A stretch of 51,386 bases of DNA from Chara braunii (GCA_003427395.1 BFEA01000341.1:102953-154338); one strand, 5' to 3'. Counted from the stretch's first letter, positions 12,522 to 23,104 are shown. The notes: generated by a model not told the origin, from the letters alone. Translations and numbers: made by a program.

Positions 12522-12530
12522 TGGTATCAG
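12522..12530 (+). other. Primer-binding site fragment (TGGTATCAG)
   Basis: TGGTATCAG follows the LTR-like sequence that ends near 12519 and matches the first nine bases of the initiator tRNA-Met site. It implies that a plus-strand LTR element starts here, but no coding region follows, so it is a truncated copy. Confidence 0.55.
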
Positions 12531-12666
12531 CCTATCAGGGCTGGAACCCGCTGCATCCGTTGAAGTTGGTCGCCGGCAAGAATAAGGCCGGCGAGAAGCG
12601 AGTTTGGGTTCCACCTAGGGATGATGGCCGAAGAAGTGGCCTAGGTCGAGTCTAGGGCAGAGGCTC

Positions 12667-12737
12667 GGCAGCTGGATGAATCACCCGACAAGTAGGGAGC
12701 ATGGGCATGAGTGGCGAGTGCTCATAAAACAACTCGT
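12667..12737. repeat. Inverted copy of the Gypsy leader block
   Basis: cagctggatgaatcaccc and agcatgggcatgag are the reverse complement of blocks at 7388-7453 and 7539-7604. Here the block lies about 150 bp downstream of a primer site, as expected for the leader of the same element family. Confidence 0.7.
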
Positions 12738-13814
12738 CTAGCCCTAAGACCGGTACTGTAATGAGCCCAGTCTCATCAAACAATCATGCCGTTAGATAGC
12801 AATGTCGTGAGATAACAATGTCGTGCAATGTCGAGATAATCAGTCCATCTAGTCCATCAATTCGAAGTCGTTGGAGTATATGATCCTTCCTAACCATGTG
12901 TAAAGTCTCCAGTCAAGAGTATCCAGACTCGAACAGAGAGGGGAAAGAAAAGACAGATGGAAGGAGAAGAATATCATAGCAATCAAGTCCCTCTTCTCCT
13001 CCAGGCTTCCCCACCTCTGCCACGTCAGCAATCTTCACACAGTATGACACGTGGACAATGTAAATGCAGCCCCTTGCAGATGGTTGATCCTTCAGCAGCT
13101 AGCAGAATCAGCAGCAGCATCACATCAGGTGAGACTAGGTACGTACACACGACATCACATCTCGCCCACACACTCTCTCTCTTTTCTCACTATCTCACCG
13201 TTGTCTATGGTCGCATCAATGGCTGCCTTCCCTCTCCTCTCCTACTACAGCATCTGGCAGGCGCCTACAAAACAGCCTGGCCCCAGCGTCCTCCTCTCAA
13301 GTCTCACGTGCAGCATTGAAGCCGCAAGCAACTCGCAAGACTGAATGTCCAAGTAGTGGCGAGGTCAACTCTATATAGTGTTGACTCGCATTGTCCGGGG
13401 TCATCTTTTGTCCATGCGAGGCCCCAGATCATTCGAATGTCGACGACTGAGATGCAGTTTGCCCCAGTTTCGGTTAGGACTTCTTGATACCTGAATCTTC
13501 CGGAACCTGCAGACCATTGTTAGATCATTCCCGAACTACGGCAGTATGTGTTGACTTTGACTTCTCGGATCTGGGCCTGGGTCCACAAGTTGACTGTTGA
13601 CATATCGGTCAACTGTCAGTCTGGGCCTCTTCCTAGGGGCTGTTTGACCTTTTTTGCAGGGCCTGCCTGTTCGTGCTTGTTTGAGGGTGCAATCAGAGCC
13701 CAACGGCTCAATTTTGGCACACAAGTTACAGCATTCCATCCTGCCCGATTTCAAGTTCCACCGCAGAAGTTCCATTTCAGGCTTGTATTCTTAAACCTCT
13801 CTCGTATGCAGAGT
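12738..13814. other. LTR-like non-coding sequence
   Basis: No gene recognised. 13380-13800 has the GACTT/GGGACTT-rich style of the LTR at 1100-1330 and lies directly downstream (minus strand) of an integrase tail, so it is probably the 3' untranslated region and LTR of that element. Confidence 0.4.
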
Positions 13815-15285
13815 CGATATCAGGAGCGCTAGGTAGGAGTTTCCTTCTACTAAACCAGCGAGCTTCAGACGGCGGTTGATTAGAAAACCTTGCCTTGTAT
13901 TGCTTCTAAGGTCTTCCTCTAGTTCCATTGGAGGAAAACCTGTGTTCAATGATTTGCTCTACTTGGTACCCACCATCCATTGAAGGAGGAAACGAAGACG
14001 GTCTTCTTGGGGACTCCTGTCCTTCAGCATAGGGTAACAACTTAGATGCGTGAAAGACTGGGTAGGTCTTTAGATGAGGGGGAATGTCAATTCGGTAGGG
14101 AGGTCCACCGGCTTCCCCTATAACTTTGAGAACTTCCCAGGGTCCATAGTAGACGGGTAGCAGTTTCTGCGAGACATTTTCCTCAAGTGAAAATTCGTTG
14201 GATTCAAACCAAACCATATCTCCTTCTTTGAATTGTGCAGGCCTTCTATGTTTGTTTGCCTATTCAATCATCTTCTGTTGGGCTTTCCTGATATTCTATC
14301 TTTCAATGTCTTGCTCAATGCTCATAGAGAACTGCAAATTCTTGGGTTCTTGGGGGCACCCTTTGGATCTGATCTTGCATGTCAATCAGTCTCAGAGGTT
14401 GTCATTCTTTGTGCAATGCATTGGGTGTTTGTCTGGTAGAAGTATGTATACAGTTATATGCACTTGCAATCTTGGGTAGGTTCTCATCCCAGTCAATCTG
14501 GTCAGGGCGCACATACATGCATAGGAGCTGTTGGCACAACTTGTTCATTGTTCGGTTTGGCTGTTAGTCGCAGGATGCCTTCTTGACAACACTGCCAATT
14601 TGGTGCCGTAAGCTTCCATCAGTTCCCACCAAGATTCTTCGGTGAATCTCGACACAACGGTTGTAGGAAATCCATACTCAGAAACCCATTGCATATGAAA
14701 CTTTTGAATGACAAGTTCTATTCTTGCCTCAGCGGGCAAGGGTACAAACATAACGTACTTAGAGAATCTGTCCACGATTACCATTACGTGACTGTTTCCA
14801 TTTTGACTCTTAATTAGGCTCATGAAGTCGATGGAAATGGACTCACCTGGTCTTTCAGGGACCGATAGTGGTCTGAATTGTCCCAAAGGACTCTCGAGGG
14901 ATGGCTTGTTGCGCTGACACACAAGACAAGTTCTCACGTACGTTAGTGTGTCATCCTTCATTCCTTGCCAAGACAAGTTCCGACTGTTTCCATTTCGACT
15001 CTTAATTAGGCTCATGAAGTCGATGGAAATTGACTCACCTGGTCTTTCAGGGACCGGTAGCAGTCTCAATTGTCCGAAGGGACTCTCGTGGGATGACTTG
15101 TTGCGCTGGCACACAAGACAAGTTCTCACGTACGTTAGTGCGTCATTCTTCATTCCTTGCCAAACAAAGTGTTCTCGGACATTGGCAAAAGTCTTTCTGA
15201 ACCCAAAGTGTCCCTCTGTATCATGGCACTCACCAAGAATTAGACTCTTTGTAGGTTCATTATGTGGAACACAAATTCTTTGCTC
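13815..15285 (-). pseudogene. Ty3/Gypsy integrase fragment with duplicated zinc region
   Basis: Minus-strand frame 15153-14545: the zinc-finger half (TYVRTCLVCQRNK) and the start of the catalytic core (ISIDFMSLIKS) occur twice in frame. They are followed by VMVIVDRFSKYVMFVP, then TTVVSRFTEESWWEL and HPATNSQTEQ. The second catalytic Asp, normally in an SDRD motif before RFT, is absent, so the enzyme is inactive. After a break, 14217-13906 holds the GPWEVLKVIGEAGG and YPVFHASKLLPY module and, beyond a stop, a chromodomain-like QYKARFSNQPPSEARWF. The tail is close kin of the one at 1430-1888. A LINE truncates the element at about 15285. Confidence 0.85.
14790..15173. repeat. 192-bp in-frame tandem duplication in integrase
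   Basis: 14790-14981 and 14982-15173 both run gactgtttccatttGactct...tcattccttgcca. The unit is exactly 64 codons, so the frame survives. Confidence 0.92.
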
Positions 15286-15286
15286 T

Positions 15287-15322
<36 letters not shown>

Positions 15323-18160
15323 CACCCCCACCAGTGTTAGTGGTGCTGATAAGAGCAGACACCACTAGCACCTGGGGAGAGGCTCCATCTATTGGTGGGG
15401 AGCGTCACCTGCTGGAAAGCGGGTCCAGTGTCCCTTACACAGACTGAATTTAGAATGCCTTTGAAAAATGTGGTGTGCTCCTGCCAGCATTGATTGCCCT
15501 GGGATCCAGGGGATTAACTGAGCAGGATTTTGGGAGGAGGGGGAACCTCTTCGCCCTGCATTCGGCGCCAGATACGCAGCTGCACGCTAGTTCCTCCCTT
15601 CCCCTGCAGCACATGCTGGGAACCGGGCGCAGCGTCCCTTATGAATTGAAACTTTTATCACCAGCTGGACAACGGGTCCAGCGTCCCATCCCCAAAGCAG
15701 AAGCCAAAACTGAGAAAGGAAGCTGCCAGCATTGATTGCCCAAAAAACAATGAACTTCCTATGCTGAGAACTAATCTGGCCGACTGAAGCTGCCCATTCA
15801 ATCTGCTCCATACCATTGCATCTCCACCATCGCCAGCTTGTGGGGCGGGAAAGGGTCGGGGAATTCTGTGGCAGGCCACAGCGGGATCTCCTGGCCCACC
15901 GTAGTCCAGTCTCTGAAGCAGATGCGGTAGTCCCTCCTGAATTCCTCCTGATTGTCCTCCTGGGGGGGGTTACCCTCCCATTTAACTGATGCGATCCAGC
16001 CCCCATTCTCCCCGCCCAACCAATCCTCAGAAAAATGATGAATTGCTTGTGCAATGTCTTTTACTGTATGATATAGATCAAGTTGGTTTTTCATTTTTTG
16101 CCAATGTATCATGATTTCTTGTTGAATGTATTGCCTTATCATGTCTGTTGACTCTTCCCCCGTTATGCGGACTCCCTCCATAACGTGTATGCAACGTTTT
16201 CTCCAGAGGGCCCACATGACCGCTCTTCTTCCCAATTTGAACATGTTATTTTCGAAGGTGTTCTCAGTGGGGGAGGACCATGCTTCGCATAATATGGCCC
16301 GCCAATCCCATGGCCAGTGAGAGTCAGTGCCCAGCCGAGTCCAAATCCTATCCCACCATCGCCATGTGAGCACTGCCCCTGGGCACTGCATGAATATGTG
16401 CTCTATGGTTTCCGGGATTCTGCGGAGGGGAAAGGCAGTGTGGCATGACTTGCACCATGGTAATGCCTGCCCCCTTTGCTCCAGGTATGTGTGATCTATC
16501 AACCAGTCATTGGTGGGCAGGCAACGGTGTTCTATCTGCCATTGAAGAGAGGCCATCTTTGCAGGTCTGGATCTTGTGGCAGAGAACCATCGAATCGGGC
16601 GGATTGCCTGATTCCCTACCTTCAAATGTGACCTCCATCGGGCCTTCACTGTGTCTCTTATGTTCACTTTTGGTCGAAGCGGATGATATGTGGCCTTCAC
16701 TGATAAAGTGTGCAGTTTTAGGCTTGTCCCTGTCTTAAGTTTTCGCTTAGGGACCCACTGCCAATCGTCAGGATCCAAGGGTAGCTCCATCAGGGGAGTG
16801 TTTGGCTGGTATGCGATCCACACTTCTTTATCCCGCAGCACCCGTATCCTATGCAGGTCTGTTGTTCTCCACCATTTGTCCACCTCTGGGCAGTACCGGG
16901 TGAGTATGTTCTCCTTGCCAACGTGGAAGAGGTTTATCAGTGTTTCGTCTGTCCTCACCTCCACCACATTGCCGACGCTTTCCGGGTCCCCCGGGACAGC
17001 TACCCAGTCTCCTTCCTTCAGCCGCGGTCCTCTGCGCAAAATATGCACCTAGTCAAGGGGAACTGTCAACAGATCAGCGTTCTCCTCGATCTTGTGACAG
17101 TGTTTTAGTATAGTTCTCAGTTGTGGTCCTGATTTCCAGTCGCCCGCTTCCATGTCCCATATGTCTTTTATTCGGATTATGCCTTTTTTTACCCAACTGT
17201 TCCACGGGGTGTCTGAGCTGCGATACACCGTGCTATGCCGGTCCGTTATCCTCCTGTTCCCGAAAAGAGGCTGGCGCATCACTTCCTCCCACCTGGTTGG
17301 TGGAGTTTGGTCAGGCAAAGGAAGTTGGCACCAGACCTTGATGACTCAGGTCCAGAAGTCATCTCTGACCAAGTCCAAACGGGCTGCATCGCAGGGTGAA
17401 TCTCGTTGTACCCGGGGATGCCTTGGCACAGTCCAAAAGCGGTCTTCTAGCCAGGTCAGTGGGCTAAGTCCTTGCGGTGCCTGTGGGGCAAGTCTGGCTA
17501 TCTGTTCCAGGGCCAGGGCGTGCCCTTGGAGGTGCTCAGTGAACAGCAATCTCTTGACCCATTGGACAGTTAATGCTGCAATCTGGGTGTTTGGGTCAAG
17601 GATCCCCAGGCTCCCTTTGATCTTGGGTTGAATCACCGAAGACCAGGCTACTCTGCTAATGACGTTCAAGAGTTCACCATCACCTCTCCATAGAAGGGCC
17701 ACTAATTGTCTTTTGAACGATCGAACAGCCTCTTTGCTGAGGGTCCAAATTGCATATTTATACCATAAGGCCGCGAGTACCACGCTGTTGATCGCGAGTG
17801 CTCTGCCGATAAGGGAGGTGTGCCAGTCTTTCCAGTTAGTCAGTTTTTCCAGAGCAGGCTTTAGAATCCACTCGTCACTTGATGCTGGTTTACCTACTGC
17901 CGTCAACCTAATTCCAAGCACTCTAACCGGGGCCGTATCCGGGAGCCATTTAACCTGAGGTAGCTCCGGTGGGCGCACTCCTTGATGGTGGATCCACCAC
18001 CCCAAGGTCTTGTTTCCCCAGTTGACAGTCATGTCTGAGACTGCTGTAAATCGGTCAAACAATTTCCTAATCTCTTCCATGTTTGCTGCAGTGGCATCCA
18101 TCATAAGAGTCAGGTCGTCCGCAAACATCGAGCAAACAGGGATCGCGTCTTCCGGGAGTG
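15286..18160 (-). mobile_element. LINE (non-LTR) retrotransposon, 5'-truncated
   Basis: A minus-strand LINE ends in a poly-A tail, seen as T21 at 15286-15306 on the plus strand. It is adjoined by A16 (15307-15322) and a ~470-bp 3' UTR in which ccagcattgattgccc occurs twice (15483 and 15727). The coding part starts inside the RT domain just before the FADD motif and abuts the GAGTA satellite at about 18160. 5' truncation and insertion into another element (a Gypsy integrase) are typical of LINEs. Confidence 0.85.
15798..18157 (-). pseudogene. LINE ORF2: RT palm to C-terminal zinc knuckle
   Basis: One continuous minus-strand frame of about 785 codons, broken only by TGA (17346-17348) and TAG (17049-17051). 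It opens with PVCSMFADDLTLMMDATAAN: FADD is RT motif C. The thumb follows (TVNWGNKTLGWW, VRVLGIRL). Near 16520-16370 the C-terminal part has WCKSCHTAFPLRRIPETIEH and FMQCPGA, the CCHC knuckle of plant LINEs (zf-RVT), which helps to bind element RNA at the target. The N-terminal endonuclease and RT motifs A/B are missing. Two stops in an otherwise open frame suggest a fairly recent loss. Confidence 0.88.
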
Positions 18161-19575
18161 GTGTAGAGTGGAGTGGAGGAGAGTGGAGAGAAGCATAGGG
18201 AAGAGAAGAGTAGAGTAGAGAAGAGTAGGGAAGCGTACAGTGGAGGAGAGTGGAGGAGAGTGGAGGAGAGTAGAGTAGAGTAAAGTAGCTTGGAGTGGAG
18301 TATAGTAGAGTGGAGTGGAGTCGAGTGGAGTCGAGTGGAGTCGAGTGGAGTCGAGTAGAGTAAAGTAAAGTGAAGTGGAGTAGAAGAGAGTGGGGTAGAG
18401 TGGAGTAAAGTGAAGTAGAGTGGAGTGGAGTGGAGTGCGTAGGAGGAGAGTGGAGTAGAGTGGAGCAGAGTGGAGAAGCTTAAAGTAGAGTGGAGTAGAG
18501 CAAAGCAGAGTGGTGGAGTGTAGATCAGAGCAGAGTAGAGCAAAGCAGCGAAGCATATACAGTAGAGAAGCGTAGGGAAGAGTAGAGTAGAGAAAAGTAG
18601 GGAAGCGTAGAGTGTGGAAGAGCATAGTAAGGCAGAGTATAGCAGGGAAGAGAAGAGAAGAGGAGCAAAGTTGAGTAGAGCAGAGAAGAGAAGAGCAGAG
18701 AAGAGCAAAGAAGAGTAGAAAAGAGGAGAGAAGAGAAGAGTAGAGAGGTAGAATAGATTAGAGTCGAGTTTAGTAGAGAAGAGAAGAGAGAAGTAGAGCA
18801 AAGTAGATCAAGCAGAGCAAAGTAGTGTAGAACAGAGCAGAGCAGAGAAGAGCAAAGTAGAACAGAGCAGGGGGGGCGTAGAGTAGAGAAGAGTAGAGAA
18901 GAGTAAAGTCGAGAAGAGTAGGGAAGTATAGACCATCGTAGAGTAAAGTAGAATAAAGTAGAGTAGAGTAGGGTAGAGTATGCTAGAGTATAGTAGATTA
19001 GAGTAGAATCAAGTCGAGCAGAGTATAGTAGGATCAAGTCGTGTAGAGCCGAGTAGAGTAGAGTAGAGTAGAGTAGTGTACAGTAGAGTGAGTAGATATG
19101 AGTATCATAGCATAAAGTACAGTGCAGTGGAGTAGAGTAGAGTAGAGCAAAGTAGAGTAGCGTAGAGTAGAGTAGAGTAGAGTAGAGTAGAGTAGAGTAG
19201 AGTAGAGTAAAGTAGAATATAGTAGAGTGGAGTAGAGTAGAGAAGAGTGGAGTGGAGTTGAGTGGAGGAGACGGAATGAAGGAGATTCGAGTGGAGTGGA
19301 GTGGACAGAAGCGTAGGGAAGACGAGTAGTGAAGAGTGAGTAGAGTAGGGAGGCGTAGAGTAGGGAAGAGCAGAGTAAGAAAGAAAAGAGGAGTAGAGCA
19401 GAGTGGAGCACAGTATAGCAAAGGAGAGAAGTGTTGAGATAAGTAGAGAAGAGTAGAGACGAGTAGAGAAGAGTAGAGAAGAGAAGAGTTGAGGAGAATT
19501 GAGAAGAGTAGAGTACATAGAGACGAGTATCGTAGAGTACAATATCGTAGAATAGAGTATCGTCTCATAGAGACT
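18161..19575. repeat. Pentamer satellite (GAGTA/GAGTG/GAAGA)n, ~1.4 kb
   Basis: Irregular pentanucleotide array built on GAGTA and GAGTG variants, with purine-only drift to GAAGA. One strand is almost free of C. Long open frames on the minus strand here translate to Leu/Tyr/Ser/Thr repeats and are not genes. Confidence 0.95.
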
Positions 19576-19870
19576 TATGGGCTGAATACTGGGCCCAAGG
19601 CTGGGGCTGGGCCTTTCGGGGAAAAAAAAACGCAAAGGTCTTGGCCTAAATTTTGGGCATGGGCCTGGGCCTGTGTCCTGGGCCTGAATCTGGCCCAAGG
19701 CCTGGGCCTGTGCATTTCCGGGAAAAAAAAAAAAAAAAAAAACTGCGTCTGAGACTGGCCCTTGCACCTGAATCCGGTTTGTGCTTGTGCTTGGGCCTCG
19801 GGATTTCCAAGAAGTAAAAAAAAAAAAAAAAAAGGGCCTGGGCCTGGGCCAGGAGATTTCCAAGAAGTTA
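19576..19870. repeat. GGGCCT-rich repeat with poly-A linkers
   Basis: Degenerate repeats of gggcctgggcctg/aatctggcccaaggcc, separated by A-runs of 9 to 20 at 19621, 19722 and 19817. Related sequence recurs at 20667-20850. Confidence 0.75.
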
Positions 19871-20629
19871 AAAGGGCACCGTGTTTGGCTGAATGGGTCG
19901 ACGGTACCAAGAATGGTCTGGATTGGTCCAATTGATATCGGAGTCTTGGAACTGTTGGGACTTTTGGGGGGTTCCTTTCTCTTTTTCTTTTTTTTTTTCC
20001 AGGCGGTACTCTACTTGGTTTCTTTACTCAGACGCTTTGTACTTTATTGTTCTTTCTACATCTACTCGTCCACGGCACATTTGGGGTCACCGCCACCGTA
20101 ACTTGATCCCTGATGATTCCGGGTATGGCCAGCTGATGAAACTATAGTAAGGCTGACACCAATGCCTGAGATGGTTCTTACGACTACGGGCACAACACCC
20201 ATTTTGGTTCGAGCTTTATGGCTTCGTTTTCATTGCTTAATCATTAAACCACCAGTAAGTACTTGGCTCAGCTATAGGCCGCGGGAAAAAATAGAGTACA
20301 AACGTTTCTAGGCTGATGAATTGGGGTGCTCTTGTAGTGGCCAGTACATCTTCTAAAATCTTGGCTCGTTGACAGGCACGACCTTAGGAAGTACTGGTGA
20401 TTTAAGCCATCAGTCGTCTTTCGGGGGTATTCATGTGTCGGTGCTTGATTGTTTGTGTGCTGATGTCATGATGTACCCTGTCTGATCCAACGATTGTCTG
20501 GTCGTGTGGTCTTCAGAATTGGTTGTTCTTTATCCCACTCTTATCTATGTGTATGTTATTCAATTGCTGGACAGTTTTGTAAATGCTTGACACTATCTTG
20601 GATGAGGCTATTATTGCAACCATCCTAAC
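19871..20629. other. Intronic sequence, nothing recognised
   Basis: Mixed composition with no protein-like frame. Two TGATGA strings at 20113 and 20135 were examined as snoRNA C boxes and rejected. Confidence 0.4.
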
Positions 20630-20850
20630 AAAACTGAGACACTTTTTTAAGAAAAACAAAAAAAAGAGGCCCGGGCCTGTGCATTTCCCAAAACTGATAC
20701 ACTTTTTTAAGAAAAAGAAAAAAAGGTCGGCATCAAGGTTTCCAAAAAAGTCAGCAAAAAAAAAGGGCCATGGGCCTGAATCCTGGACCTGGGGCTAGGC
20801 GTGGGTATGGGCCTGTGTCGTGGACCTGATTCTGGCCCAGGGTCAGGGAC
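20630..20850. repeat. 60-bp tandem unit plus GGGCCT block
   Basis: aaaactga.acacttttttaag begins at 20630 and again at 20690. The first unit carries gcccgggcctgtgcatttcc, as in 19700-19720, which links this block to the GGGCCT repeat family. Confidence 0.75.
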
Positions 20851-20869
20851 TTGGGTATTACGGAGAGGC

Positions 20870-21980
20870 AGTCAACAGTGAGCAAAGAATATAGTTTTAT
20901 GTGGCTACTTTGGGAATTTTTCGTGCTCAGAATAATGCACACGACCATCTGAAAAATTGTGATCCTGTAGATTAGGTTGTGATCTCCTCGGAAAAAATAT
21001 CCAAAAATTCTTAAAATTCATTTCAACTCTAGGAAGATTCTCACGCCCGGCCGGTCCTGCCCAGCCGGGCACCCGGGCGTGACGCTGGGGGGGTCTGGCG
21101 CCCAGGGTACCCGGGCGTGCAAAAAAAAAAGAAAAAGTTTGGTTTTCTGTGCTCTTCCAGAGGACTCCAAATCCGGGCTCATTTCGTTTTTTGCGAGTTG
21201 GCTGTCAAGGAGGGGGGAGGGGGTTATAAATTCGTTTTAAAGGGGCTAAAGGGGTCTAAAGGGGGATGCCTTTGTCTGATTCTGTTATTTTCTTTTTTAT
21301 CTCTGATTCTGTAAGGAATTATAATGTGACCCTCAGCCAAAAGTCGTTTGTATTTCACTCCTACACAACATAACTTTTTTCCGGAATTTTTTGAGTTTTT
21401 TTTTGGCGCTGGGGCTGCCCGGAACCCTGCCCGGGGGTCATGCCCGGCCGGGCACCCGGGCGTGTATCCGGGCAGAAGTTGGGTGCCTGGGCGCCCGGGA
21501 AAACAGCCTAGTTTCAACTGTGAAATAATTGCTGCGAGGTTTCGTCCCATTCACCATTTGTGACACTTTGCCATGTGTAGGCCAAGGGAAAAAGTATTGC
21601 AACTTTACTGTTTTTTCGCGTTCAGAAGAATGTGTGAAAAAGTACGAAAAGTGCAGGGCCCACCGATTTCGTTTTGATCTTCTCAGTAAAAATATTTTCA
21701 AAAACAAAATCCCGTGAAATAATTACTGCGCGAATTCAGCAGTTTTCCATTTTTGCCACTATGTCATGTGCCGGCCAACAGAAAAGTACTGCATCTCTCA
21801 TGATTTTTTTCGCTCAGAAGAATATAAGAAAAAATATGAAAATTTCAGAGTCCATAGATTCCATTGTGATCTTTCTATGAAAAATATTACAAAAAAAAAA
21901 ATGTTTTGGCTGCAAAACATCGTGGTGGCAATTTGATACATTTTCCATTTCTGCCATTCAGCCGGTTTTCCACACTTTGC
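20870..21980. repeat. Decayed ~194-bp tandem repeats with GC-rich inserts
   Basis: 21520-21713 and 21714-21899 start gtgaaataatt.ctgcg and share cattttttgccac.at.tca..tg..ggcca, the cgctcagaagaat block and ttgtgatcttct..gtaaaaatatt. A third partial unit follows to about 21970, and a weaker one lies at 20870-21020. Two GC-rich islands with the same phrase gccgggcacccgggcgtg interrupt them (21040-21119 and 21403-21500), each next to an A- or T-run. Confidence 0.7.
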
Positions 21981-22054
21981 AAGGTTAGGGTTTGGACACG
22001 CAGACACATCCTGAGGTGCCAGCTGCCTGACACGGGATACACCTAAAACAAAAA

Positions 22055-22079
22055 GGGTCCCCGTGTGACACGGGGACCC
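22055..22079. other. Perfect 12-bp hairpin, 1-base loop
   Basis: GGGTCCCCGTGT, G, ACACGGGGACCC. It is preceded by A-rich sequence and gacacggg at 22030. The function is unknown; it could be the end of a small inverted-repeat element. Confidence 0.8.
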
Positions 22080-22226
22080 AGTCTACCTCAATAGTTGTCT
22101 CATCGGGCAGTTGGGTTTCTCAAATCTGTGCATGGGTTCAAACTCCAGCTACAACAGTTAGAACATAGCAGCAAGCTTTAGAATATTACTGTGTGTGTGG
22201 GCAGGTGGGCGTGCGTGCATGCATGC

Positions 22227-22249
22227 GGGTGGGTGGGTGGGTGGGCGGG
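22227..22249 (+). other. G-quadruplex-type motif (GGGT)n
   Basis: Six G3 tracts separated by single bases (gggtgggtgggtgggtgggcggg) inside a larger TG/GGGT-rich stretch, 22190-22276. Single-base loops predict a very stable parallel quadruplex on the sense strand of the HAD intron. Confidence 0.8.
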
Positions 22250-22803
22250 CAGGTGTGTGTGTGGGTGGGTGGGCCAGCCGCAGCTTTTCTTTTTCTTGGC
22301 AGGAAAATGGAAAAAAGGAAAGGGGGGAAGCAAACGGCGGTCCCCCGCCATCAGGCTGTGGTACAAAACGACGGGCGGGAAAATGAAAAAAAAAGGGGGG
22401 AACAAAATGACGGGCGGTTCTCCTTTCAAGATATTTTGTCGATCGGCGCTCATCGCACACCGCACGTGTACCTGCCCTCACCACGTTAACTGGCGCGCTA
22501 ACCGTCTGCACACACCCTGCCCATCGATCCACCCCATCCGATGGCCCGCAAGCATTTGCACACCAGGTTCCGCACGCAGCGGACCACCATCCTCCCCCCC
22601 GCAGCCAATGCGCTATAAGAGGTAGGATTATTAAAAAAATAAAAAGTTGCTCGGGACATCTGTTAAACCGCCAGTATCTTTCCCAGGCAAAACTAAATTG
22701 CCCACCGGTTAACACAGAGGCCGGCCCCTGGCATGCACACCGGCCAGATACATCCCAAATGCTTGGCGCACAGGGTCGACGTATGGGAAAGGTGCTGGCT
22801 GTT

Positions 22804-22883
22804 TAAACTGGAATGATACAGAGAAGATTAGCATGGCCCCTGCACAAGGATGACAAGCATAAATTGGGAAATGGTCCAAATTT
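22804..22883 (+). pseudogene. U6 snRNA pseudogene, 5' end missing
   Basis: The block gatacagagaagattagc / atggcccctg / caaggatgac / gaaatggtccaaattt follows the nearly invariant central and 3' parts of U6, including the ACAGAGA box, which pairs with the 5' splice site, and the AGC triad. The 5' stem-loop (about the first 25 bases) is replaced by unrelated sequence, and three or four substitutions are present (tgcacaagg, gacaagcat, attggg). No plant U6 upstream element is visible. The sequence passes directly into an AT microsatellite and a hammerhead core, so it looks like a retrotransposed chimera. Confidence 0.88.
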
Positions 22884-22902
22884 GTTAATAAATATATATA
22901 TA

Positions 22903-22946
22903 CCTCCTGATGAGTCGGTGAAACTCCGACGAAACAGTTTGTCACA
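22903..22946 (+). ncRNA. Hammerhead ribozyme core
   Basis: The conserved core is complete: CTGATGA (22907-22913), stem II GTCGG/CCGAC (22914-22918 with 22926-22930) closing loop TGAAACT, then GAAA (22931-22934). A minimal stem III ACA/TGT with loop GTT leads to the cleavage triplet GTC (22941-22943). Very short stem III is typical of the type I hammerheads in Penelope-like elements. Stem I is not convincing: CCTC before the core does not pair with ACAG after the cleavage site. The copy may thus be inactive or may need a dimer. Confidence 0.75.
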
Positions 22947-23013
22947 GCCCCTCGTTTGTTGTCCTCCTCTCTCTCTCTCTGCCTACGGTTTACTGGGCAG
23001 TTCTGTTTGTGAC
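22903..23013 (+). mobile_element. ~111-bp hammerhead-bearing element in an (AT)n tract
   Basis: (AT)n at 22889-22902 and at 23014-23030 flank a unit that begins with the hammerhead and ends gcctacggtttac.gggcag / ttctgtttgtgacg. The last 33 bases recur, with one mismatch and in the opposite orientation, at 35721-35755, again directly against (AT)n. Two copies with the same boundary point to a short dispersed element that targets, or carries, AT microsatellites. Confidence 0.6.
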
Positions 23014-23104
23014 GATATATATATATATATTTTTTTTTTCTTCAAGTAATGGTATTATGGTACTAATGGGTACATTATTGTTTTTTTCTGGGGTGGTGGA
23101 ACAG

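Larger units (their letters stand above)
11441..23104 (+). other. 11.7-kb phase-0 intron of the HAD gene
   Basis: Bounded by gtacgagt and ggtggaacag. It holds LTR-element pieces, a LINE, a pentamer satellite, GC-rich and poly-A repeats, decayed tandem repeats, a U6 pseudogene and a hammerhead ribozyme core. The true length is uncertain because of the gap at 12096-12192. Confidence 0.75.

Noticed and set aside
18067-19863. Long open frames of Leu/Tyr/Ser/Thr on the minus strand
   Set aside because: They are translations of the GAGTA pentamer satellite and have no protein-like composition.
20110-20175. C/D-box snoRNA (TGATGA and CTGA strings)
   Set aside because: The base before TGATGA is C in both cases, not the required purine, and there is no terminal stem.
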